The position numbers were made by a program, and so were the translations under genes. 64,000 nt of DNA, taken from NCBI GenBank assembly GCA_004297765.1, contig SCTZ01000177.1, positions 1 to 64,000 on the forward strand. The letters are read 5' to 3'. This DNA comes from Chloroflexota bacterium (lineage in GTDB: Bacteria > Chloroflexota > Dehalococcoidia > FW602-bin16). Shown here piece by piece: positions 7,063 to 15,238 of the stretch (position 1 is its first letter; every line of letters begins with the position of its first letter). Below the pieces are notes generated by a model. It saw only the letters and a list, made by a program, of their open reading frames with translations, did no database searches and had not been told where the DNA came from.

Positions 7063-7677
7063 ATGATCGCAGGACAGGAAGTCGTAGCAGCATCGGAGAT
7101 TCCGCGGGTTGGGCCGATAATGAGCATCCTACGCACGCGTCCGCGGCTGGTTCTATCGGGTGCCGGGGTGCTCTTGTGCATGCTGCTGGCGATGGGCCTG
7201 TATGGCTTGTGGGCGGGGATCGATCCAAGAGACCTGGCGGCGCTGGGCTATCCGGGCGTTTTCGTGGTGATGGTGCTCTCGGGTTGCAGCATCTTCTTCC
7301 CCGCGCCGGGGCAGGCAACTGTCCTGGCCGGCGGCGCTCTGTGGAATCCTCTTCTGGTGGGGCTGGCGGCGGGACTGGGCAACGCCGTAGGCGAGCTGAC
7401 GGGATACTTCGCCGGGCAGACTGGTGGAGCTTTGCTGGGTAACAAACGCTTTACCCGCTGGCGTGCGCGGTTTCAAAGGTGGCTGGGTCGCTACGGTTTC
7501 GTCGCCATCATGCTCCTGGCTATGGTGCCCAATCCGATCTTCGACGCCGTCGGCCTGCTGGCCGGCTCTCTCGGCTACCCCATCAGGCGCTTCTGGTTGG
7601 CCTGCGCCATCGGCAACACCGTCAAGTACGCGGGCCTCGCCCAACTCGGCGAGGCCACGCGCTGGCTGGTGGGGTAG
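7063..7677 (+). CDS. DedA/VTT-domain membrane protein
   Basis: A 204-residue inner-membrane protein of the SNARE-associated (VTT, DedA/TVP38) family. Its pattern is one N-terminal membrane span, a VTT core with FFPAPGQATVLAGGAL and GNAVGELTGYFAG, the MVPNPIFDAVGLLAGSLG segment, and a final span with GNTVKY. Family members act in lipid flipping and membrane homeostasis; the exact substrate here is unknown. The start is uncertain: ATG 7063 fits best, but a TTG at 7003 and an ATG at 7120 are in frame. The cobalamin riboswitch promoter begins only 10 bases after its stop. Confidence 0.8.
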   Translation: MIAGQEVVAASEIPRVGPIMSILRTRPRLVLSGAGVLLCMLLAMGLYGLWAGIDPRDLAALGYPGVFVVMVLSGCSIFFPAPGQATVLAGGALWNPLLVGLAAGLGNAVGELTGYFAGQTGGALLGNKRFTRWRARFQRWLGRYGFVAIMLLAMVPNPIFDAVGLLAGSLGYPIRRFWLACAIGNTVKYAGLAQLGEATRWLVG

Positions 7678-7686
7678 AAGACCCAT

Positions 7687-7715
7687 TTGACAAGGCTGCG
7701 GACAACTGATACTAT
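7687..7715 (+). promoter_or_regulatory. Promoter of the cobalamin operon
   Basis: A perfect TTGACA (7687-7692), a 17-base spacer and TACTAT (7710-7715). Transcription would start a few bases later and run straight into the cobalamin riboswitch. Confidence 0.75.
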
Positions 7716-7732
7716 GCTCTAGAACAACCGCA

Positions 7733-7936
7733 TAGTCTTGGCGTAGGTGCCCCTCGAGGGCATAACAGGGGAAGCCCGGTGCAACTCCGGCATTGTCCCG
7801 CAACTGTGATTTGACCTTGGTCTGTGGGGTCGAACGGACGGTCGACCCCACAAGCTGCCGTTGGTCAATTAGTCAGATCGCCTGTCTGCGCCAGATGCCA
7901 GGAGCCTTCGAGGAGAGGCGTGGGCAGACGGGTCGA
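7733..7936 (+). ncRNA. Cobalamin riboswitch
   Basis: The leader has the conserved B12-box elements in order: TAGGTGCCC, then GGGCATAACAGGGGAAGCC, GGTGCAACTCCGGC, and the box CCCGCAACTGTG. A variable arm and a closing CAGATCGCCTGTCTGCG-like segment follow. This aptamer binds adenosyl- or methylcobalamin and normally turns its operon off when cofactor is plentiful. It lies between a good promoter and an intrinsic terminator, directly upstream of cbiC and the cobalt/corrin operon. Boundaries are approximate to about 10 bases. Confidence 0.92.
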
Positions 7937-7951
7937 TGCTGATTTCCGTCA

Positions 7952-7982
7952 CCCTGTCCGTATTCTTCGGACAGGGTTTTTT
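7952..7982 (+). terminator. Intrinsic terminator of the riboswitch
   Basis: A perfect 9-bp stem (CCCTGTCCG / CGGACAGGG) with a 7-base loop and six Ts, placed between the aptamer and the cbiC start. It is the expected expression platform for transcriptional attenuation. Confidence 0.9.
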
Positions 7983-8048
7983 GTTGCTCGACAGTGCCAC
8001 CATCCACATCGAGGGCCGTAGTCTCGTGTTGTTGGAAAGGGGAAGGCG

Positions 8049-8708
8049 TTGGGTCCACGAATAGATCACCGGGAAACACTAGTGGAGCGCTTCGCGCTGC
8101 CGGCCGCACAGATCGAGGGCCGCAGCTTTGAAATCATCGAGAGCCTGCTGCCGTCCGATCTGGCCTGCACGGCCCAGGAGCGGCAGATCATCAAGCGCAT
8201 CGTACATACCAGCGGCGATCCGCAGGTCGCGTCGCTGGTGCGCATACATCCAGCGGCCGTGGATGCGGGACTCACAGCTATTCGCATCGGCGCCACTATC
8301 TTCACCGACGTGCAGATGGCCGCGGCCGGCGTGAACCGGCGGCTGACCGAGAAGTTCGACTGTCGCGTACAGTGCGCCCTGACCACGGAAGGCGTGGATC
8401 TGGTGGCTTCACGCGATGGCACCACCCGCGCCACCGCGGCGATACGGCTACTCGGCGCTGCTCTCGATGGCGGTGTTGTGGCCATCGGCAATGCCCCCAC
8501 GGCCCTGTTGGCCCTGCTCGACCTGGTGGATCAGGGGCTGGTCCGACCGGCCCTCGTCGTGGGTGTGCCGGTCGGCTTCGTGGGGGCAGCCGAGGCGAAG
8601 CAGGAGCTTCTGATAAGATCGCAGATCCCCAGCATCTCCATCGAGGGCTTCCGGGGCGGCAGCACCCTGGCCGCGGCCATTGTTAACGCGCTACTGATGT
8701 TGGCCTGA
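8049..8708 (+). CDS. cbiC: Cobalt-precorrin-8 methylmutase CbiC
   Basis: A 219-residue enzyme that moves the methyl group from C11 to C12 of cobalt-precorrin-8 to give cobyrinic acid. The catalytic His53 sits in VHTSGD, and the family motifs GATIFTDVQMAAAG, GNAPTALLAL and GVPVGFVGAAEAKQ are intact. The start is a TTG at 8049 preceded by AAGGGGAAGG. It is the first gene after the riboswitch although its reaction is late in the pathway, and its length is normal for the family. The call is very secure. Confidence 0.95.
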   Translation: MGPRIDHRETLVERFALPAAQIEGRSFEIIESLLPSDLACTAQERQIIKRIVHTSGDPQVASLVRIHPAAVDAGLTAIRIGATIFTDVQMAAAGVNRRLTEKFDCRVQCALTTEGVDLVASRDGTTRATAAIRLLGAALDGGVVAIGNAPTALLALLDLVDQGLVRPALVVGVPVGFVGAAEAKQELLIRSQIPSISIEGFRGGSTLAAAIVNALLMLA

Positions 8709-8718
8709 GGGGGAAGCT

Positions 8719-9783
8719 ATGCATATCGCTGAAGGCATTCTTCCTATCACTTGGGCTGCCGCGAACGCCGCGATCGCCGTTCCCTTTATCGCCAAAGGGG
8801 TCGCCGAGATCCGAGCTCGGGCCAAGAAGGATCCGACAATTCGGCCGATGATCGGGCTGATAGGCGCGGCGATCTTCGTTATCTCCGCACTGCCCATTCC
8901 CGTTCCGATCACGGGCACCAGCGCTCATCCTACCGGCGTCGGCCTGGCCGCCATCCTGATCGGACCGTTCCCGACGGCCGCCGTTACGCTGGTCGTTCTG
9001 GCGTTGCAGGCTCTCTTTATGGCCCACGGTGGGCTGACCAGCCTCGGCGCCAATACCTTGAATATGGGCGTGATTGGTGCGCTCTCCGGCCTTGCCGTCT
9101 TCTGGCTGGCGCGGCGTCTTGGCTTGTCCGCCTGGATCGGGGCGGCCGCGGCCGGCTTCGTGGGCGATCTGTCGACCTATGCCGGGACTGCGCTCAGCAT
9201 GTCCCTTGCTCTGCACGGCGATAGTCCAGTTTGGTCGGTCTGGAGCAGCATCGCCCTGGCCTTCGTTCCCACCCAGATACCGCTCGCCTTTCTGGAGGCC
9301 GCCCTCACGGCCGGCGTGCTGAGCTACGTGGCCTCCCGTCGCCCGGACATGATCGCCCGGCTGTGCGTTGGGTCCAGCGGAGCGCTCGGTGGGTCTCGCT
9401 CTGCCGCGATGCGCTGGGGGATCGCGGCCGCAGCCATCCTTCTCGGGTTAGTGGTCTTCTCGCTCCTGCGCGGCTCCCAGTGGGAAGGAGTCGACGTGGC
9501 AGTGGTGGGCAGCTTCGCCACCCAGTTGGGCCGCCCGCCCTCGGACCCGCTCCTCAATATCCAGGGAGATTTCCTCCTCTTCGCCTTCGCCTTCGGCGGA
9601 GCGATCGGAGGCTTCGTGTTGGGCTATTTCTGGCGCGGTCTCGGCGACCGTCGATCGGAAACCGAAAACCGCGTAGGGGCGCGATTCATCGCGCCCTCCC
9701 CCGGCGCCGCGAACGTTGTGGCCACTTACTCCTCTGCAGGAAGCGCGGAGAGCCGCCCAACCGAGGTTGGCAAGCCATGGTAG
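8719..9783 (+). CDS. cbiM: Cobalt ECF transporter CbiM with CbiN-like tail
   Basis: A 354-residue membrane protein, the substrate-specific component of the energy-coupled cobalt importer. The extreme N-terminus MHIAEGILP, needed for metal binding in this family, is intact, and the core has about six or seven membrane spans with TSAHPTGVGLAAILIGP and LGANTLNMG. After about residue 220 an extra part follows: a membrane span, an external segment (GVDVAVVGSF) and a second span (FAFAFGGAIGGFVLGYFW). This layout resembles the small CbiN subunit fused to CbiM. It overlaps the CbiQ start by seven bases. Confidence 0.9.
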   Translation: MHIAEGILPITWAAANAAIAVPFIAKGVAEIRARAKKDPTIRPMIGLIGAAIFVISALPIPVPITGTSAHPTGVGLAAILIGPFPTAAVTLVVLALQALFMAHGGLTSLGANTLNMGVIGALSGLAVFWLARRLGLSAWIGAAAAGFVGDLSTYAGTALSMSLALHGDSPVWSVWSSIALAFVPTQIPLAFLEAALTAGVLSYVASRRPDMIARLCVGSSGALGGSRSAAMRWGIAAAAILLGLVVFSLLRGSQWEGVDVAVVGSFATQLGRPPSDPLLNIQGDFLLFAFAFGGAIGGFVLGYFWRGLGDRRSETENRVGARFIAPSPGAANVVATYSSAGSAESRPTEVGKPW

Positions 9784-10565
9784 GTGACTGCTGCGATGCG
9801 GCGGAGATGACAGCCGGCGCCAGACCGGGCTCGGGGCTCCTGTTCCGACTGGACCCGCGCGTGAAGGCTGGACTGCTGGCCGTGGGTCTGGTGACCAACC
9901 TGGTCACGGCCTCGCCGGTCACGCCATTGCTTCTGGCGCTGTCCGCGGCCGCTGTCTTGTTCCACTCGGGCGTGGAGATGCGATTGGTCTTCAGGCGACT
10001 GATGCTCTCCTGGTATCTGGCCGTCGTGGCCTTGGCTACCCAGGCTCTGTTGGTAGGGACGACCCCGGCTCTGACCCTGGGACCGCTGATCTTCCACGCG
10101 GAGGGGCTGCTCCAGGGCATCCTGGTCGCGAGTCGGATAGTGGGCGGAACCACGCTCGTCCTGGGGTTGAGCCTGACAACCACGACGACCGAGTTGCTGA
10201 CCCTGGCTACCCGCGTGCGCTTGCCGGCGGAGCTGGTGGAGATCACCGCGCTGGTTTATCGCTACCTGTTTCTGTTCCTGGAGGAGGCCGGCCGGATCAA
10301 GGACGCGCAACGGCTGCGTCTCGGACATCGCCGCTGGCGGCTGGCGTTCTCGTCGTCGGTGGGACTGGCCGGGATGGTTCTGATTCGCTCTTACGATCGA
10401 GCCAGCATCGTCCATGATGCCATGACGCTGCGCTGCTATCGGGGAGGGCTGCCGATGGAGACCCTACCGCCGCTTCGGCGTGCTGACCTGCTGCCCGGGG
10501 CGCTCTTTCTCGCCGCGCTGGCGGTCGTCTATATCATAGGGGGACTGCCGACATGGCTTTTCTAG
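9777..10565 (+). CDS. cbiQ: Cobalt ECF transporter T component CbiQ
   Basis: A 262-residue membrane protein of the EcfT/CbiQ family. It couples the ATPase to CbiM and spans the membrane about five times. Family features include LDPRVKAGLL near the N-terminus and the cytoplasmic coupling helices with Ala-Arg-Gly-like motifs around DAQRLRLGHR and AMTLRCYRGG. ATG 9777 is preceded by GAGG and overlaps the cbiM stop; an in-frame ATG at 9807 is the alternative. Its end overlaps the CbiO-CbiD start by 13 bases. Confidence 0.9.
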   Translation: MVGDCCDAAEMTAGARPGSGLLFRLDPRVKAGLLAVGLVTNLVTASPVTPLLLALSAAAVLFHSGVEMRLVFRRLMLSWYLAVVALATQALLVGTTPALTLGPLIFHAEGLLQGILVASRIVGGTTLVLGLSLTTTTTELLTLATRVRLPAELVEITALVYRYLFLFLEEAGRIKDAQRLRLGHRRWRLAFSSSVGLAGMVLIRSYDRASIVHDAMTLRCYRGGLPMETLPPLRRADLLPGALFLAALAVVYIIGGLPTWLF

Positions 10566-12481
10566 AGGTGCGGAATCTGACCCACGTCTATCCGGATGGC
10601 ACGCGCGCGCTGGGCGGAATCGATTTCACCGCCGAGGCCGGCGGGTTCGTGGCGGTGCTCGGGACGAACGGCTCGGGCAAGACCACTCTATTCCGTCATT
10701 TCGTGGCCCTGCTGAAGCCGACCACAGGCCATGTTCTGCTCGACGGACGCGACGTTGGCGGGCGTGACACCGATTGGTTGTATCAGACGGTCGGTTTCGT
10801 CTTCCAGGATCCTAACGATCAGCTTTTTGCCACCACGGTCTCGGAGGACGTGGCTTTCGGACCGCGCAACCTCGGGTTGCCCGCGACGGAGGTTGTGGAG
10901 CGGGTCGAGCGCGGGCTGGAAATGGTTGGTCTGGCCGATCTACGGGACAGGGACATTCACTCCCTCAGCTTCGGTCAGAAGCGGCGGGTGGCGCTGGCCG
11001 GGGTGCTGGCCATGCAGCCGCGCGTCATCGTGCTGGATGAGCCCACCGCAGGGCTCGATCCTCTCGGAACCTCCAGGATCATGCGCTTGTTGCGCCGCCT
11101 CAACCGGGAGCAGGGCATCACCATGGTCATGGCCACCCACGATATCGACATCGTGCCCGTTTACGCCGATCGCGCCTATGTGCTGTCCCGCGGCCAGGTC
11201 GTGGCGGCCGGCAGCCTGCGTGAAGTCTTCTCGCGCATCGACGTGATCCGGGATAGCGGGCTGAGACTGCCCCGCGTCGCTCACCTGTTGGAGGTGGTTA
11301 GCGCGGAGTTCGGCCAGCCGCTGGATGAGCTACCGTTGACCATCGGACAGGCCCAGGAATGGCTTATGCGCCGCCGGCAACGCAACGAAGGGATATCGGA
11401 GGAGCTCTGGCGTGGGCGCCGACGGGGCTACACCACCGGCGCCTGCGCAGCCGCGGCAGCACAGGCGGCCGCCGTGGCGCTCTTCGCGGATCGCCAGGAG
11501 AGCACGGCCAGGGTGGAGGCCCCCGGAGGGGTGATGCTCTCCGTGCCCGTGGCCGTCAGTGGACGGGTCTCGTCGTCCCGCGGGCAGATCGGGACGGCCA
11601 CCGTGATCAAGGAAAGCGGGGATCATCCGGACGTCACGCACGGCGCCGAGATCCGTGCGGAGGTAGAGTCGGTCGCGGGGTCGGACGTGACCATCTGCGC
11701 CGGAGTCGGCATCGGGCGGGTCACCAGGCCCGGGCTGGCCATTCAGGTGGGCGAGCCAGCTATCAACCCGGTTCCCCTGCGCATGATCGAGCGGGCTGTC
11801 GCCGCGGTTCTTCCACCGGACACCGGCGTGCGGGTCACGATCAGCGTGCCGCGTGGCGAGGAGCTAGCGCGCAAAACCTTCAACGCGCGGCTGGGCATTG
11901 AGGGCGGGCTATCGATCCTGGGCACGACCGGAGTTGTCGAGACTGACTCGGAGGAGTCATATAAATCGGCTCTGGCCAGACAGGTTGATCTGGCTCTAGC
12001 TGCCGGGCAGGAGACCCTCTACCTTGTTCCCGGAGACGCGGGCGAGCGCTTCGTAGTCGAGCGGCTGGGGGTGTCCCACGATGCCGTGGTCTGGACAAGC
12101 AACTTCGTAGGCTATATCCTCCAGCGATGCGCGCAGCGCCACGTGCCGCGCGTGGTGCTGGCTGGGCACATTGGCAAGCTGGTAAAGGTGGCGGCCGGGA
12201 TCTTTCAGACACACAATCGGCTAGCTGACGCCAGGCTGGAGACGTTGGCTGCCTACGCGGCCCTGCACGGCGCCGGACAGGAGACCGTGGCGACCATCCT
12301 GCGATCCGAGTCGGCCGAGGCGGCCGCACAGCTTCTGATCTCCCGGGGACACCCGGAGGTCTTTCAGACGCTGGCCCGGCGGGCGGCGGAGAGGGCGAGG
12401 AGCTACGTCGGGGGCACCGTCGCGGTCGACTGTATCCTGATCTCCCTGCGGGGTGAGATCCTTGGTAGCACGATGAGATAG
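10553..12481 (+). CDS. cbiO-cbiD: CbiO-CbiD fusion protein
   Basis: A single 642-residue frame joining two enzymes. Residues 1-270 are the cobalt transporter ATPase CbiO: Walker A GTNGSGKTT (37-45), signature LSFGQ (138-142), Walker B VIVLDEP (158-164) and an H-loop ATHD. A basic linker (RRRQRNEG) leads to a complete CbiD from about residue 290, beginning RRGYTTGACAAAAAQA. It carries DPDVTHGAE-like (HPDVTHGAE), GVGRVTRPGL-like, INPVPLRMI and LSILGTTG motifs. CbiD methylates C1 of cobalt-precorrin-5B. A separate full-length CbiD lies at 12898. No frame break is visible at the junction, so this is a true fusion as sequenced. The biochemical advantage of linking import to ring methylation is unknown. 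Confidence 0.9.
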   Translation: MAFLEVRNLTHVYPDGTRALGGIDFTAEAGGFVAVLGTNGSGKTTLFRHFVALLKPTTGHVLLDGRDVGGRDTDWLYQTVGFVFQDPNDQLFATTVSEDVAFGPRNLGLPATEVVERVERGLEMVGLADLRDRDIHSLSFGQKRRVALAGVLAMQPRVIVLDEPTAGLDPLGTSRIMRLLRRLNREQGITMVMATHDIDIVPVYADRAYVLSRGQVVAAGSLREVFSRIDVIRDSGLRLPRVAHLLEVVSAEFGQPLDELPLTIGQAQEWLMRRRQRNEGISEELWRGRRRGYTTGACAAAAAQAAAVALFADRQESTARVEAPGGVMLSVPVAVSGRVSSSRGQIGTATVIKESGDHPDVTHGAEIRAEVESVAGSDVTICAGVGIGRVTRPGLAIQVGEPAINPVPLRMIERAVAAVLPPDTGVRVTISVPRGEELARKTFNARLGIEGGLSILGTTGVVETDSEESYKSALARQVDLALAAGQETLYLVPGDAGERFVVERLGVSHDAVVWTSNFVGYILQRCAQRHVPRVVLAGHIGKLVKVAAGIFQTHNRLADARLETLAAYAALHGAGQETVATILRSESAEAAAQLLISRGHPEVFQTLARRAAERARSYVGGTVAVDCILISLRGEILGSTMR

Positions 12482-12497
12482 TTGAGGAACGCAACAG

Positions 12498-12911
12498 ATG
12501 AAAAGAGCACTACTCTTGCTGGGTCACGGCAGCCGGGCACGAGAGGCCAACGAGGCGATGTACGCTATCATGGACATACTCAGGCGCACGGCTGGCTTCG
12601 AGATCGTCGAGGCGGGATTCATGGAGCTGAATCCGCCCACTATCGCGGATGGCATGGCCGTCTGTGTAGAGCAGGGCGCGCAGACCATCATAGTTATCCC
12701 CTACTTCCTGCACATGGGCAGGCACGTGCAGAAGGACCTGCCGGAGACTGTCCAGGCTCTGCGCGAGAAGTACCCGCAGGTCACGATCCGGATGGGACGA
12801 CACATCGGTTTTCATCCCAAACTGGCCGAGATCGTCCGGGAGCGCATCGAAGAGGCGGAGTCCGTGGGAATCGCGGGAGGCTCAGGAGACGGGCACCATG
12901 CCCAGGTCTAA
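12498..12911 (+). CDS. cbiX: Short sirohydrochlorin cobaltochelatase CbiX
   Basis: A 137-residue single-domain CbiX, of the short type considered ancestral to CbiK and CbiX-long. It inserts cobalt into sirohydrochlorin, the first committed step of the anaerobic pathway. The metal-binding histidines are in LLLGHGSR (His10) and the PYFLHMGRHVQKDLP motif. The C-terminus has a His (GDGHHAQV). It follows the fusion gene after 16 bases and overlaps the next CbiD start by 14 bases. Confidence 0.92.
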   Translation: MKRALLLLGHGSRAREANEAMYAIMDILRRTAGFEIVEAGFMELNPPTIADGMAVCVEQGAQTIIVIPYFLHMGRHVQKDLPETVQALREKYPQVTIRMGRHIGFHPKLAEIVRERIEEAESVGIAGGSGDGHHAQV

Positions 12912-13992
12912 GCCCGATGAGATGCGGTCGGGGTATACTACCGGCACCTGCGCGGCCGCGGCCGCCCGGGCCGCAGTGTTGACCTTGTTGCATGGAGTTG
13001 CTCCCCACGAGGTGACGATAGACCTCCCCATCGGGCGCGCGGCCACTTTGCGCGTCCAGTCCTGGACTGTAGAAGATGGGTTCGCGCGGTGTTGCGTCGT
13101 GAAGGACGCTGGGGACGATCCGGACGTGACGCACGGGGCCGAGATATGCGCGCGGGCCGAGTGGACAGCCGAAGATGGCATCGTGGCGATCGAGGGCGGA
13201 CGGGGCGTGGGGGTGGTCACCAGACCGGGTCTGGGTCTGGAGATCGGAGAGGCCGCCATCAATCCTGTTCCCCGTCGAATGATCGCGGCCGCGGTGCGTG
13301 GGGCGCTGGACAGCGTGAAGGAGCGTCGGGGCGTGCAGGTAGTGGTGGAGGTGCCCGATGGCGAGAATTTGGCCAAGCGAACGCTCAATGCACGGCTGGG
13401 GATCGTGGGCGGCATCTCCATCCTGGGGACCACCGGCGTCGTTACCCCCTACTCTACCAGCGCCTACAAGGCGTGTATCGCCCAGGCAATTGACGTCGCC
13501 CGCGCCTCTGGCTATGATCATCTGGTGCTCACAACCGGCGGCCGCAGCGAACGGTTCGCCCAGCGCTTTGTCGAGCTACCGGAAGTGTGCTTCGTGCAGA
13601 TGGCCGACTTCGCTGGCTTTGCCCTGCAGCAGTGCGCCCGCAAAGGCGCTCGGAAAGTGACCATCTGCGCCATGATCGGCAAGATGTCTAAGCTGGCGGC
13701 AGGGCACTTGCAGACCCATGTCAGCAGTTCGCGCGTGGAGCCCGCTTTCCTGGAGCGTGTGGCCGTGGCGTGCGGAGCCGACCAGAGCGTGGCGGCCGCA
13801 CTTCGCGCGGCCAACACTGCGCGTCATGCCGGCGAGCTGGCCCAGTCGGCTGGGCTGGATTGCATCTTCGACGAGGTCTCCAGGCTGGCCTGTGGAACAT
13901 GTCGGGGACACGTGGCAGGAGCTCTGGCTATCGAATGCATTTTGACGGACTTCGACGGCAATATACTGGGAAGGGCGGCTGTGGATGGATAA
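12898..13992 (+). CDS. cbiD: Cobalt-precorrin-5B C1-methyltransferase CbiD (second copy)
   Basis: A 364-residue stand-alone CbiD of normal length. Motifs include RSGYTTGTCAAAAARA, DPDVTHGAE, VTRPGLGLEIGEAAINPV and ISILGTTGVV. It is clearly divergent from the CbiD domain fused to CbiO, although both keep the family motifs, so this is an old paralogy and not a recent duplication. One of the two may act at another step or on a modified substrate. It sits between cbiX and cbiET with overlaps on both sides. Confidence 0.92.
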   Translation: MPRSKPDEMRSGYTTGTCAAAAARAAVLTLLHGVAPHEVTIDLPIGRAATLRVQSWTVEDGFARCCVVKDAGDDPDVTHGAEICARAEWTAEDGIVAIEGGRGVGVVTRPGLGLEIGEAAINPVPRRMIAAAVRGALDSVKERRGVQVVVEVPDGENLAKRTLNARLGIVGGISILGTTGVVTPYSTSAYKACIAQAIDVARASGYDHLVLTTGGRSERFAQRFVELPEVCFVQMADFAGFALQQCARKGARKVTICAMIGKMSKLAAGHLQTHVSSSRVEPAFLERVAVACGADQSVAAALRAANTARHAGELAQSAGLDCIFDEVSRLACGTCRGHVAGALAIECILTDFDGNILGRAAVDG

Positions 13993-15238
13993 GCTATACG
14001 TGGTCGGCGTCCTCGATAATGGTCCCGAGAGTCTGACACCACGTGCTCGTGAGATCGTGCGGAATGCCGAGTTGCTGCTGGGCGGACAGCGTCTGCTGTC
14101 CATGTTCCCCGACTTTGGCTCCGAGCGTGGAGTCATCTGTCTAAACCTTGATCAGTTCGTCGACGTGATCCGTGCCAACCTGGGCAAGAAACGCATTGTG
14201 GTCCTGGCGTCGGGAGACCCCAACTTCTATGGGATCTCCAGACATCTGTTGAGGTTTCTGCCCAAAGCGGAGGTGCAGATCATCCCCAACGTCAGCTCGA
14301 TGCAGCTTGCCTTCGCCAAGATCAAGGAGAGCTGGGACGACGCCGTCTTTGCCAGTGCGCACGGTCGATGCATCGAGGACGTGGTCGAGGTCGTCCGGAC
14401 CAATCATAAGCTTGGTATCTTCACCGATAATGTCAATACGCCCGCGGCGATCGCTCGGGCCCTCCTAAGCCACGGCATAAACGGGTTCCACGCCTTCGTC
14501 TGTGAGAATCTGGGCGGACCGCAAGAGCGTGTGAGCGAGGGAAGTCTCGCGCAGCTAGCCGAGATGTCCTTCTCCCCGGTCAACGTCCTGGTCCTGATCC
14601 GGGATAATCCATCCGAGGAAGCTGCCGGCAGCACCGAGTGGACGATCGGCATTCCGGACGAGGAGTTCTTGCAGCGCAAGGCGCGGCGCGGACTAATCAC
14701 CAAGGCCGAGATTCGTGTGGTGAGCCTCTCCAAGCTGTGTATCCGAGAGACCAGCACGGTCTGGGATATCGGCGCCGGCTCGGGCTCGATCGGAATCGAG
14801 GCCGCGCTCATGGCCAAGCGCGGCAAGGTCTTCGCCATCGAGAAGAACCCCGGCGACGTAGAGATCGTCCAGCGCAACATGGCCAAGTTTCACGTCCGCA
14901 ACATGCTCATCGTCCGGGGCTTCGCGCCGGAGGGACTGGAGCGTTTCGACGATCCGGACGCCGTCTTTATTGGCGGCACGGGCGGGCGTATGAAGCCCAT
15001 TCTTGAGACGGCGGCCCACCGGATCCAACCGGGCGGGCGAATCGTGGCCAATACGATCAGCCTGGAGAGCTTGCAAGTGGCCTTTACAACTTTGCGTCAG
15101 CTGGGCTTCAACCCTGCCGTGACAATGGTCAACGTGGCGCATACCAAGCGCCTGGTCGGACTTACAGCCTTGACAGCGCTGGACCCTGTCTTAATCGTCA
15201 GTGGAAGCCGACCGGACACCGAGGAGGCAATCCATTGA
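13985..15238 (+). CDS. cbiET: CbiET fusion: precorrin-7 C5/C15-methyltransferase
   Basis: A 417-residue fusion of CbiE and CbiT, like CobL. The N-terminal half is a tetrapyrrole methyltransferase (VVGVLDNGPESLTPRA, VLASGDPNFYGI) that methylates C5. The C-terminal half, from about residue 215, is a Rossmann methyltransferase (VWDIGAGSGSIGIEAA) that methylates C15 and decarboxylates the C12 acetate. The stop overlaps the CbiL TTG start. It is a common fusion, and the assignment is secure. Confidence 0.93.
   Translation: MDKLYVVGVLDNGPESLTPRAREIVRNAELLLGGQRLLSMFPDFGSERGVICLNLDQFVDVIRANLGKKRIVVLASGDPNFYGISRHLLRFLPKAEVQIIPNVSSMQLAFAKIKESWDDAVFASAHGRCIEDVVEVVRTNHKLGIFTDNVNTPAAIARALLSHGINGFHAFVCENLGGPQERVSEGSLAQLAEMSFSPVNVLVLIRDNPSEEAAGSTEWTIGIPDEEFLQRKARRGLITKAEIRVVSLSKLCIRETSTVWDIGAGSGSIGIEAALMAKRGKVFAIEKNPGDVEIVQRNMAKFHVRNMLIVRGFAPEGLERFDDPDAVFIGGTGGRMKPILETAAHRIQPGGRIVANTISLESLQVAFTTLRQLGFNPAVTMVNVAHTKRLVGLTALTALDPVLIVSGSRPDTEEAIH

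Noticed and set aside
9231-9776. N-terminal 182 codons of a 444-codon frame ending in CbiQ
   Set aside because: This part overlaps cbiM in another frame and looks like noise; CbiQ similarity starts at ATG 9777.
9777-12481. Separate cbiO and cbiD genes
   Set aside because: No stop codon or restart site lies between the two parts; the frame is continuous, so a fusion is reported.
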